A stretch of 10,009 nt of DNA, taken from the NCBI GenBank assembly GCA_900128395.1, contig LT650050.1:1-10009 (forward strand), in the 5' to 3' direction. Of this stretch, positions 1 through 8,586 are shown in pieces. The notes under the pieces were generated by a model, which saw only the letters and a program-made list of their open reading frames with translations, had not been told where the DNA came from and did no database searches. This stretch comes from Stramenopiles sp. TOSAG23-2 (lineage: Eukaryota > Sar). The position numbers and the translations under genes were made by a program. The first letter of the stretch is position 1. The number at the start of each line of letters is the position of its first letter.

Positions 1-246
1 ATAAGCACAAGTAGGTCTGAATCCAGTATAACACACTCGATGAAAGTGGTGTGAATAGTCCATAGGTTTTCCAAAGTTTGGTGGTTTTGAATTCCCCAGG
101 AGTGGATTCATAGCAACCATTGTCTTGGGTGACAATAGGTTGTGGTTGCAATGCACAAAATTATCACGAGTTTGTAACGTTGGCAAGTGATGAATCTTGG
201 GTTTTTGCTCCCTGATGTTTTGTTGGTTAGACTGCACGAGTATCAT
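1..246 (-). CDS. Partial gene running off the window, unrecognised protein
   Basis: An open frame of 82 codons runs on the minus strand from an ATG at 246-244 to base 1 with no stop, so the gene continues outside the window. The encoded stretch is rich in Pro, Asn, His and Gln and contains MVAMNPLLGNSKPPNFGKP followed by a Cys/His/aromatic-containing segment. I see no domain, signal peptide or membrane segment and do not recognise the family. Base composition is clearly less AT-rich than the flanking noncoding DNA, which supports coding. The start is uncertain: the ATG lacks the AACATGG context of the other three starts in the window. A CAG at 234-232 on the minus strand, preceded by a pyrimidine-rich tract (about 255-290), could instead be a 3' splice site, making this an internal exon beginning near 231. 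Confidence 0.45.
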   Translation of the reverse strand, partial: MILVQSNQQNIREQKPKIHHLPTLQTRDNFVHCNHNLLSPKTMVAMNPLLGNSKPPNFGKPMDYSHHFHRVCYTGFRPTCAY

Positions 247-296
247 AATATATATATGATAAAAAGAAAGGAAAAAAAGGTGTTTTTTTTTAATAA

Positions 297-308
297 TACG
301 ACGTCGTA
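297..308. promoter_or_regulatory. 12-bp palindrome with bZIP-type core
   Basis: TACGACGTCGTA is a perfect 12-base palindrome containing GACGTC, the core shared by CRE/ATF-type bZIP sites. It sits about 50 bases upstream of the ATG at 246 on the minus strand and is a GC-rich island in DNA that is otherwise almost all A and T. The regulatory role is inferred only from symmetry, core and position. Confidence 0.3.
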
Positions 309-396
309 CTCGTATATTTTTTTTTAGTTCATTTTTAATCTTTTTAGTTCTATAGAAGTTCTACGTACTAAAAACATTTTTTTACTCATATATTTT

Positions 397-421
397 GTAT
401 TTTTAAAAAAATTAAAAATAC
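397..421. repeat. Perfect 10-bp inverted repeat with 5-base loop
   Basis: GTATTTTTAA at 397-406 is the exact reverse complement of TTAAAAATAC at 412-421, separated by five A residues. It lies about 285 bases beyond the stop of the coiled-coil gene in the direction of transcription and could form an AU-rich hairpin in a 3' UTR. In DNA this AT-rich such a hairpin may be chance, and no function is claimed. Confidence 0.5.
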
Positions 422-486
422 AGTTTTGATCCTCCTTGATCTCTCCCCTCTGTCCTCTGTTCTTCTGTTCTTCTCCCTTCTTTCTC

Positions 487-624
487 TTTGGTCTCTCCTT
501 GATCCTTTGACTCTTCACTCCCCCTCTATAAAATCTAAAATCTCTACATTCGTAGTTTGGTCTCTCCTTGATCCTTTGACTCTTCACTCCCCCTCTATAA
601 AATCTAAAATCTCTACATTCGTAG
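487..624. repeat. Perfect tandem duplication, two 69-bp units
   Basis: The units at 487-555 and 556-624 are identical over all 69 bases, each running from TTTGGTCTCTCC to TACATTCGTAG. Each holds a pyrimidine-rich stretch, a CCCCCTCTATAAAATC segment with a TATAAA box read on the plus strand, and AATCTAAAATC. A degenerate partial match (CCTTGATCTCTCCCCTC) occurs just upstream at about 432-448. Perfect identity implies a recent duplication or continuing homogenisation. The length is a multiple of three, so the overlapping minus frame stays open, but I see no other sign that it is coding. Confidence 0.9.
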
Positions 625-704
625 CATTTTAGTATATACATATCTCAAATATGCTTCTCTATCTCTCACCCTAACCCCCCTCCCACTCTCTTTACTGGGA
701 CTCT

Positions 705-2198
705 TTACTTCCTTTTTAACAAATTGACCATGGATCCCATGCTACTACCACGTCGAATCATACTTGATCTACGTTTTAAACTTTTTAATTGATCGTTTTG
801 ACTACTGATTTGTTGTTCCAACATCGATACTTTCATTTTATAATCATCTAATTCACTTGTTAATGTCGCTGCTTCAATTTGACTCGTCCGTAATCGTCCT
901 TCTAATGGTTCTAATAATTTTAACTTTGTTTCCAATTGACCACACACTTTCAATGCTTGTGATAATTCACCACTTACACCATTGTACATTTTGTGAAGTC
1001 CAGTTAATTCTTTATCTAACTTATTTGCTTTATTATGTGTAACTGTATACCTTGCATCTAAATCAACATACATGGAATTTAATTTATTATATTCTTCCAA
1101 TGAATCACTTGCTGCATCTTGCATATAAACTACACGTTTATTCATAAGTGTATTCCGTTTATCGTGTTCCTCTAATTCAACACGTAAACTTGCAACTTTT
1201 TCTTGACTTTCTTTTAACATTTTTTTATATATATTGACTTGCTCATGTTCTTTTCTAATTTTTTCTTGCAATGTTTCATTTGTATTTAATAAATGATCAT
1301 TTGTATCTTCTAATTGTTTTGCCATATCAAAATAAAATCTTGGTTCCATTACAAATGGTTTGTTGTTATTACTCGTTTTCTTTTCTCCAGCAGCAACGTT
1401 TCCATCTTCCATTAATTCTTCCTTTGGTGATGGTCCAAAATATCTATTTGAATATAAACCATTTTTAATTGTATCAACAATAATTTCTAATTGTTCTTGT
1501 TCGTTCCTATTTAAACGTGGATGTTGACATAATTTTTCAATCGTTGCAACACATAATGCAACACGTCTTGTATTTGGCCACATTTTTTGATTTGGTTCAT
1601 TTTGTTGATTTATTCTTGCTTTATGATCATCGCCATCACCAACAGCTCCAGGTGGTCGCTGTAAACATAATGTAGCAGCCTCACTTAAAGCAACTGCAAC
1701 ATCTATACCGTTTGATCTATATTTTAAAGTTGTATTTTTCATTCCTGCTAATATTTGTCGTTCACGTTCATCTATCCGTTGTTTTGGGGAAAATATTGGT
1801 TGTGATTCTTGTAATTTTTGTTGTTGTTCCATGATGATAGATTCCATTTCTTTTTTTATGGATTGGTTTAATTTATGATTTAATTCATCATGTATTCCAT
1901 ATCGAGAAGGATAGATAGGACCAATATTTGTTCGTAACGATGGTGTTGTATATGTTGCTAAATTAGGTATTGTATTTGTACCTTTAATAGCATTTAATGT
2001 TCTATTGTTGGAATAATGTGTACGTTCCATACGTTGTCTTGGTGCGGAGAAAGGCCTCATTTTCTTCATCGTTGATTTATGCCCTTTTAACCCTAATACT
2101 TGCAACGATGCACGTTGTTTTTTACGTAATTTATTGATTTTCTTCATTTCCGCACTGTACATATCTAAATCTTTTGTACGTGGTATACGAAAAGCCAT
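705..2198 (-). CDS. Coiled-coil protein of unknown function
   Basis: A 497-residue protein that I do not recognise. The N terminus (1-60) is very basic and includes KMRPFSAPRQR. Residues 101-135 are helical and Gln/Glu-rich. Residues 150-250 look globular, with an aliphatic helical stretch around RRVALCVATIEKLCQHP (211-227). Residues 290-475 form a long heptad-rich coiled coil, and the last 25 residues are basic and Ser-rich with two R-R-x-S motifs. The start at 2198 has an AAACATGG context matching the starts of SPEF2 and of the gene at 9223; the stop is TAA at 707-705. It follows SPEF2 on the same strand and overlaps its 3' end by 68 bases in another frame. A structural flagellar or basal-body role is plausible from architecture and neighbour only. 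It could instead be joined to SPEF2 by splicing (see findings). Confidence 0.85.
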   Translation of the reverse strand: MAFRIPRTKDLDMYSAEMKKINKLRKKQRASLQVLGLKGHKSTMKKMRPFSAPRQRMERTHYSNNRTLNAIKGTNTIPNLATYTTPSLRTNIGPIYPSRYGIHDELNHKLNQSIKKEMESIIMEQQQKLQESQPIFSPKQRIDERERQILAGMKNTTLKYRSNGIDVAVALSEAATLCLQRPPGAVGDGDDHKARINQQNEPNQKMWPNTRRVALCVATIEKLCQHPRLNRNEQEQLEIIVDTIKNGLYSNRYFGPSPKEELMEDGNVAAGEKKTSNNNKPFVMEPRFYFDMAKQLEDTNDHLLNTNETLQEKIRKEHEQVNIYKKMLKESQEKVASLRVELEEHDKRNTLMNKRVVYMQDAASDSLEEYNKLNSMYVDLDARYTVTHNKANKLDKELTGLHKMYNGVSGELSQALKVCGQLETKLKLLEPLEGRLRTSQIEAATLTSELDDYKMKVSMLEQQISSQNDQLKSLKRRSSMIRRGSSMGSMVNLLKRK

Positions 2199-5100
2199 GT
2201 TTATTACTCCATTTTAATGGTAAATACCCTTCATTTCCTAAACGTAATACTAAATTAACCACTTCTTCCCTACGCATACCAATGCCATTTGTTGCTAAAT
2301 AGGCATCATTAAATGCTTTTTCTAATTTTTTTTCTTGTGTTACACTAAATTTATCATCGCCATATACTTCTACGGTTGGATCTGCCATTGGTTTTGGTTT
2401 TGGATAATAACGTTGATTTGTATCGACTTTAAATTCATATCCTTTTGCACCACTTTTGTACATTTGTATTGGACTGGATTGAATACCATATATTTTATTT
2501 ATATCTTCAGGATTAACAAGACGATTTATAATAGTATTATCTGTATTTTCCATAATAAACATATGTTCAAACTTTGTTTCCCCTTCAATCGTTTCACGAC
2601 ATAATTTATTAAATGCATGTATGGATCGACATTCATCACGTAAACGTATATCAATCATCGTACCTATATTATTATATACGGTTTCACCATATTGCAATAT
2701 CGATGCACCTTCCCGTTTACATACATCAATTAAACGTTGTATACGTTTCAAAAATTGTGTTTCTTCATATTTTAATACATTTGATAAATCATCATCATAA
2801 ACCATTTCTTCATCTGGTTTAAATTCAGGTGGCGGTGTACTAGCAGCACCACCTTTGCCTTTTTTTCCTTTTGCATCACCACCATCATTTAAACCTGCAA
2901 CTTCCTCATCATATTTAGCTAATTGATCTAAAAACGATTGCTCATATGCTTTTTTAACATTTGTTCGACGTACAGTTTCTTTCTCTTGGCATGAAGTAAC
3001 ATAATTTTGAATCAACTCAATATTTGTATCTAAAATGGTATATGGTGCAAATTCTTCGCCATCCTCCTCTCCTGATGCATCTTTCCCTTTCCCTTTACCT
3101 TTTGCTTTTGGATCATCCGCTTCTTCTGTTACCTCACCACCAAATGCAGTTGTTAATGTTGGTACAATTGGTAAAATTGGTTCATCCCCATCATTTTCTA
3201 CATCATATTTTGTATATGGAACATTTAATACTTTCGTACTTGTATCAATTAAAAAACGACGATTACGATAAAATTTCTCCATTTCAATTTGCATCATAAT
3301 AGTAACTTCATTTACTAAGGATGCTACATGTTCTTCTAACATTTTATTTGCACGAATCGATACAAGCGTTTCCTTTGCATCGGTTTCCTTTGTTTCTACT
3401 ATTTCATTTAACTTATCAATACATTCGCGTACACGTTGATGCAATTCACTTTTTACATCATCATCATATCTAAAATCTTCCGTAACAGTATTGTTAACAT
3501 TAACTTGCAAATCTAATATATGCATGTTTTTATCATCTGCACGACTTAAATAGGTTTGGAAATCCGTACGTACTTGTTTAATATAATTTAAAATTTCCAT
3601 ACGTTGTTTCGATAAAAATGCCATGCTATTCATGGTTGGTTTTGTATATGCCTCTACTAAAGTATCCCAATACTTTAACAATCCTGTTGCATTTTTAGGA
3701 TCAATATTCTTACTTTCATCGCTAAAATTGATTGGTGGCAATTCGACATATGTTGGTGGTGGTGGTGGCTCCGTTGCTGGTGGTTCTGGTGCATTTTCTC
3801 TTGCTGGTTGTATAATTGTTTCATCTACTACTGCACGAAGTTGTTTCAATGTTACATTAAACATCTCCTCTGTAACTTCAGGCATATCTTCCAAATCCTC
3901 ATCACTGGTACTTGGATTATTGATATAATTTAAAATTTGAGAAATAAATTCTTGTTGTGAAACAGGTGCTGATTCAATCGATGGTTCTGGTGTTTTTCCT
4001 TTCTTCCCTTTCTTTGCCTTTGGATCTTCCTCAACAGCTTCCATTTCCCCTAAATTAAACAACTTTGGTAACGTTGGTTTTGGTGCAATTTCTACTTTGT
4101 CTTCTTCCCCTTCTTCTGCTTCATCTAATGCTTGTTTTTCTTGTTGTATTAATGCTTCACGTTCCTCCATCAATGCTTTTACTTGTGTGTTATACGTAGT
4201 CAATACAGTTTGCATTCCAACTGAATCACACGGACATGTAACATGATCAATATCTGCCGGGCCTTTACTCCATGTTTCATATAACATTCCTACTTGATAA
4301 TCTTTACCACTGTACAATGCATTTGCAACACGTTTTATACAAGACAATAAATGTGCATAGGAAGATGCGACAATTACATCTTGACCACAAACAGTCATTA
4401 TATTTTCCGTGAATTCACCTTCTTTAATTTCATTAAATTGTGTTGCACTACTATCATCCGTCAATAAATTAGATGCATTTAATGTATTTTCATAATTTTT
4501 CGACAATACACCAAATACTTTTGTTTTTAAATTAGGCTTATCGTTGTATAAATTTGTAATGTTCGCAACTTCCTCATCATTTTTATCTGCTTGCGCGTTT
4601 ACAATATCATCATAACGTTTTTTCAATTCTTCTTGCAATGTAGATAAGACTTGTAAAAAGTCTTTATTTGTGAATATACTATCTGCACCAATATTATTAC
4701 GTTTGATGTCATAAATTTCATTATACAAATCACAGGCACGACGTTTACGTAGGTCTTTCGTTAACTCTGATTTTTTCTCCATGTCTTCCTTTGCTTTTGT
4801 ATTTAAATATTCTTCCATAGGTTCCGATAAACGTGCAAATAATGCATCTGGTCCTAACTGTCCACCACCTTGTGGTAAAAACGGATTGATATTTCTTAAA
4901 ATATTAAAACTTTCAAACCATTTTTTCAACTGTGGAAATTGTTCTTGGTATGCACTAAATGTTGGTGCAAGCGTGGCACGCCATTTATTCATATCGTCCG
5001 TATCTTGTAAACGCATTTTGATTGGATTTTCACTACCGGGTGGATTGAATTCAACATGGTATTCAATAGATTCATCCAATGGGTCGATTCTACGACCTAA

Positions 5101-8070
5101 TGCACGTCGAAACAACGTATCCATCGGCGCATCGATATTCAATACCATATTGATACCACTTTTACCATATAAATGAGTTGGATCTTTTGGTGGGATTGGC
5201 GGCTCATTTGCAATTGTTTTACTAAATATTTCTGCTTCTGTATCCGATTTCACAGTATCATCATGGCCAGTCAATGCACGTTCCAGTAATTTTGCTTGGG
5301 TCAACGTACGTGGAAATCCATCTAATACCCAACCTTTATATGGCTTTTGCCGTGTAGTTGCTAAAATCGTATTTATTGTATCATCAAACATTTCATTTGT
5401 ATGAACACTAAATAAAGCAGTAAAATAATGCCCAGCTTCATGGAATGTAATTTGACCATCATGATCCTCATCCATTTGATGTACAATTTCCAACGCTTCT
5501 AATACTAATTGATCTTGACTTAAACCTTCCCCAAAACTACGTACGGCTTGGACCATTTCCCCGATATCAAGTGTTCCACTTCCATCTTCATCCCACGTAT
5601 CAAATAATAATTTTAACATTGCTTCTCTGTATGCAAACTCATCGTTATTGTATTCTTCGCGTGTAATACCAGCATCTGTTTTAATTGCTTCGTTTGCTAT
5701 ATTATTTGCTTGTGCCGCTACTAAGCGTATTTTAGCGACAATTAAATCAATATACAAATGATCTTCCACGGTTTTTCCAGCCATTAATGCATCTTTGACA
5801 TTTTTACCAATGGCACTAACACTATCATGATATGCACGATCATCAACACTTTCCATCGTTCCTTCCAAGGACATCACTTCTGCATTTGGACTCATCCCAC
5901 TCCATGATATAGATTCTTGAATCAATATATCAATATCAATCAATGCTAAACAATGTTTATCAGCTAAACGTTGTGCTTGACTTGATTTTCCACTGAATGG
6001 ACCACCAATAACACATGCTGTTAATGGCATTTTTGGTGGTAAATCCAATACAGGTGGTGGTGTCGCATTTGATATAATTTGACGTAATGTTTGAACTGCT
6101 TTACCAGTTAATAATGTTGGATCCGTTGGTTTTGGTTGTTCAACTTCTTCTGGTGTTGTGGTCTCTTCTGCATTTTCTTCAGTTGGAGCTTCAGCTTCTT
6201 TTTCTTCTTGTTTTACTTCCTCTGTTGCATTTGCTTCTTCTCCATCAGTACTATTATTTTCATTATTATTATTATTATTATTTGTTCCCCAAAATTTCAA
6301 TTCATTTTGGATATATGATATCATTTCTTGTTTTACAACTACATTGGATAGATCATTATCATTGCTACATCCATCAATATTCATATTTGCATCATTTAAT
6401 GTAAATACATGGTTTAATTCTTGTTCCATGCCTAATGCAAGACCTTCATATTCACGAACCATACGTAAATCAATAGTACGTAAACTTAAATCAACTATTT
6501 TTCTCACCGTATCATTACAAAAGTTAATCGTAGCACGTTTTTGACTTAACGATCTTGCGGTATCATATGTTTTCACGCGTTCTTTTTGTTGCGTGATTTC
6601 TTCTTCATATGCAGCACGTTGTACCATGTAATATTCATTGTCCCTAAGAACAGCTTCTTCTTCATCCATTTCTCTTCTTTCAGTATACATTTTTTCACGA
6701 TTTTGACGATTACGTAAGAAAATTTCAGTATGTAAACTAATTTTACTTAAATCATCTAATAATTCACTTTCCATATATGTTTTACCAACAAGTTTATTAC
6801 ATAATTGTTTTTTTTCCATATTTGATGCCCGTGTTGCACGTGATAATTGTGAATCTGCTAAAAATTTCCTACGTCTACGTTCTCTTTGTTCACGTAAACC
6901 ATTTCGTCGTTGTGCTGTTTCCTTTACCATATCAATTGCTTTGTTGTATTCCAACTTCCATCGTTTTGGATTTCCAGTTAAACGTTTGGTTGCTTTGAAA
7001 AATTCATCTTGGTTCATTTTCGATGTAATTTCATAACTATATGGTTCTGGTTTACGTGTTTTCATGGACATTGATAATTCTTCCGGTTCCACTGCTTTTT
7101 TTGCTTTTAACATTTCTGCACCCATTCTGTGTGTGTGTGTGTGTGTATTCTTGTGTGTTAGTTATTTGTACATATGATATGTGTGTTTGTGTGTGTAGCT
7201 AAGAAGATGTATCTAGAGAAAGAGGTGTGTTCTGTATCAAGAATATACTTACAATGTTTGTTCAAATTTTTCAACACCACCAACTGCTTCTGCGTTGGAT
7301 TTAAGACGTGCGTTTGCTTCTGATGCTTTTTTAGCATTTTTTGCACGTTTCTTCATTCTTCGCGTATGATCTTCACGTTCTTTTTGAATTTGTTGATTGT
7401 ATGCCCATTCCTCGATACCTTTCTCTTGCCAATCGTGTAAAAATTCATGTTCTCGTTGTAGATTTTGACGCCGTTGTTGACGTATCATGTCTTTCTCTGC
7501 AAAAAAAGCTTGTAGTGCAGCGATACCTTCTTGATATGCCGTTTCTTCCAAATTTTGTTGAAAATCTGTAAATTTCTTTAAATGTTTTGCCATATCCACT
7601 TGGTTTTGACCTTTGATGTACATACGTATACTTTTTTCGAACAATTCATGTTGTGCATTGTCATACGTTGCCCGTGTTAAACGTAATGGCATATTCGTTA
7701 AACGTCTTACACCATCTTGTTTTGGTCTACCAACAACTGCACTTGCTTTGGAACTTATTTTATCTAATACATTTTTTAACTTTGCAACTAAATTCATTGC
7801 CGTACGTGGATATTCTTTGATGATTTCAAATGCAATTTTCGAATCAAAGCGCAAGCCTAGTTTACGAAAGATAGGTTCCAACCTACAGAAATTCGTAATC
7901 TTTGCATTCGAAGCAGATTTATTCACATATTCTGGAAAGTCATTTAATTGATTATATACGTGTAATAAATCAGCAAATAAATAACCATTTGAAAAATCTT
8001 TCGCAAAATTTGTAACTTTTTTGGTTAATACCACATCCTCATTGATCCATTTATAGAGTAAATGCGCCAT
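2131..8070 (-). CDS. SPEF2: SPEF2/CPC1-like central-pair axonemal protein, two exons
   Basis: Exon 1 is 8070-7253 and exon 2 is 7126-2131; splicing joins TT|A as Leu 273 and gives 1937 residues, close to the roughly 1800 of vertebrate SPEF2. The family (CPC1 in Chlamydomonas) is part of the C1b projection of the flagellar central pair and is needed for normal beating. Residues 1-104 form the CH-like N-terminal domain, with FAKDFSNGYLFADLLHVY and NFCRLEPIFRKLGLRFD. Charged helices follow. A nucleotide-kinase module includes P-loop GGPFSGKSSQ (647-656), GWVLDGFPRT (871-880) and a LID-like GRRIDPLDESIEYHVEFNPP (952-971). EF-hand loops DEDGSGTLDIGE (785-796) and DEDHDGQITFHE (825-836) lie between the P-loop and DGFPR. 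Further on, DDDVKSELHQRV near 1494-1505 is typical of the family. The start at 8070 (AAAACATGG) gives the expected N terminus. The C terminus ends soon after LPLKW (1908-1912), earlier than in vertebrates, and its last 21 codons overlap the next gene. Confidence 0.93.
6261..6282. repeat. Coding ATT/AAT trinucleotide run
   Basis: A run of ATT on the plus strand (AAT on the gene strand) encodes the Asn tract NNNNNNNENN of SPEF2 near residues 556-565. It lies in a long acidic, low-complexity linker between the N-terminal helices and the kinase-like module. Length variation here should be tolerated because the linker appears disordered. Confidence 0.8.
7127..7252 (-). other. Spliceosomal intron of the SPEF2 gene
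   Basis: Read on the minus strand the intron begins GTAAGTATATTC at 7252 and ends ACACACACACAG at 7127, 126 bases in all. Removing it joins a phase-2 exon (ACA TT) to A ATG GGT and restores one frame between the CH domain and the rest of the protein, so splicing is strongly supported. The second base of GTAAGT starts an in-frame TAA (7251-7249), so intron retention would end the protein exactly at the exon 1 boundary. A CA repeat abuts the acceptor in place of a normal polypyrimidine tract. Confidence 0.9.
7128..7146. repeat. (TG)9 microsatellite at a 3' splice site
   Basis: A run of 19 alternating T and G bases (CA on the gene strand) lies directly next to the intron acceptor. A second, imperfect GT-rich tract lies at about 7180-7196 in the same intron. 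The tract is expected to vary in length between individuals. Confidence 0.9.
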
Positions 8071-8076
8071 GTTTTT

Positions 8077-8169
8077 ATGTGTGTGTGTATATATATATAA
8101 TGGAATATATTGTGAATATATATATATATATATAGAAGGATAATATTATCTCTTTTAATATATATATAT
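8077..8169. repeat. GT and TA microsatellites upstream of SPEF2
   Basis: A GT run (8079-8088) passes into TA repeats at 8088-8099, with further TA runs at about 8115-8134 and 8159-8169. They cover the first 100 bases upstream of the SPEF2 start codon, where the 5' UTR and core promoter should be. No discrete TATA box can be picked out within them. Confidence 0.8.
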
Positions 8170-8319
8170 GTTTTCCACGCCGATCTGTTGTGTATGTTCA
8201 ATAGTATTCTTTATCTATGTATTGTATATAGATGTATGTGGGAGAGGCAACGTCTTGGTGTTGTGTATGTATAAATCCTTATGTTGTTAAATGGTAGTGT
8301 GTGTTATTGTAATGGAAGA

Positions 8320-8334
8320 TTAGGGTTAGGGTTT
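8320..8334. promoter_or_regulatory. Telomere-box-like motif
   Basis: TTAGGGTTAGGGTTT is two telomere-type hexamers plus a partial third. On the minus strand it reads AAACCCTAACCCTAA, the form known in plants as a telo-box promoter element. It lies about 250 bases upstream of SPEF2. Two units are too few to indicate a telomere, and the regulatory role is speculative. Confidence 0.3.
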
Positions 8335-8445
8335 TGTATTATTAAGGGGATTGTTGGTGTGGTGGGGGAAAGACTTGGGATGAAACAGTTTGTTTGTTGG
8401 AGCGGCGGCGATGAGGACAGGATTTGTTTTAACGGAATATTTTGT

Positions 8446-8469
8446 GAGGAGGAGGGCGGTGGTGGGGTG
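8446..8469 (+). other. G-rich tract with two-tier G-quadruplex potential
   Basis: The tract has successive G runs (GG, GG, GGG, GG, GG, GGGG) separated by single bases, inside otherwise AT-rich intergenic DNA. Such spacing can form a two-layer G-quadruplex on the plus strand. It ends at a GTAAGT at 8469-8474. Function unknown. Confidence 0.4.
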
Positions 8470-8586
8470 TAAGTATGACTGATTGTAGTGTTACATGGAT
8501 TAAAATGCCTATCTTTGTATAAATTGTTAAATGTTGTAAGTGTACCAAAGAACGACATATATCCAACTTAGTCACCACAATGTTTA

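Larger units (their letters stand above)
247..704. other. Noncoding interval with repeats
   Basis: This interval lies between the stop of the coiled-coil gene (705) and the partial frame at 1-246, both on the minus strand. It should therefore hold the 3' UTR of the first and the promoter or an intron of the second. It is AT-rich with poly-T runs near 281-291 and 319-326, then turns pyrimidine-rich on the plus strand from about 425 to 720. It contains the palindrome at 297-308, the inverted repeat at 397-421 and the 69-bp tandem duplication at 487-624. A 105-codon minus frame at 324-641 crosses the duplication in frame, but it is low complexity and I do not treat it as a gene. Confidence 0.6.

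Noticed and set aside
324-641. 105-codon minus-strand open frame containing two identical 23-residue repeats
   Set aside because: The repetition follows from the 69-bp DNA duplication. The rest is low-complexity Lys/Arg-rich translation of a pyrimidine-rich tract, and the start lacks the local context.
6087-6544. Overlapping plus-strand hydrophobic frames resembling membrane proteins
   Set aside because: They are the reverse strand of the acidic, Asn-rich linker of SPEF2, which gives Phe/Leu/Ser-rich shadow translations.
8320-8334. Telomere end or chromosome fusion
   Set aside because: Only two TTAGGG units are present and genes continue on both sides, so it is kept only as a possible promoter motif.
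8304-8558. 84-codon minus-strand frame, Pro/Ser/Thr-rich
   Set aside because: It is the complement of the G-rich island and overlaps another open frame on the plus strand. SPEF2 already has its expected N terminus downstream, so it is not needed as a 5' exon.
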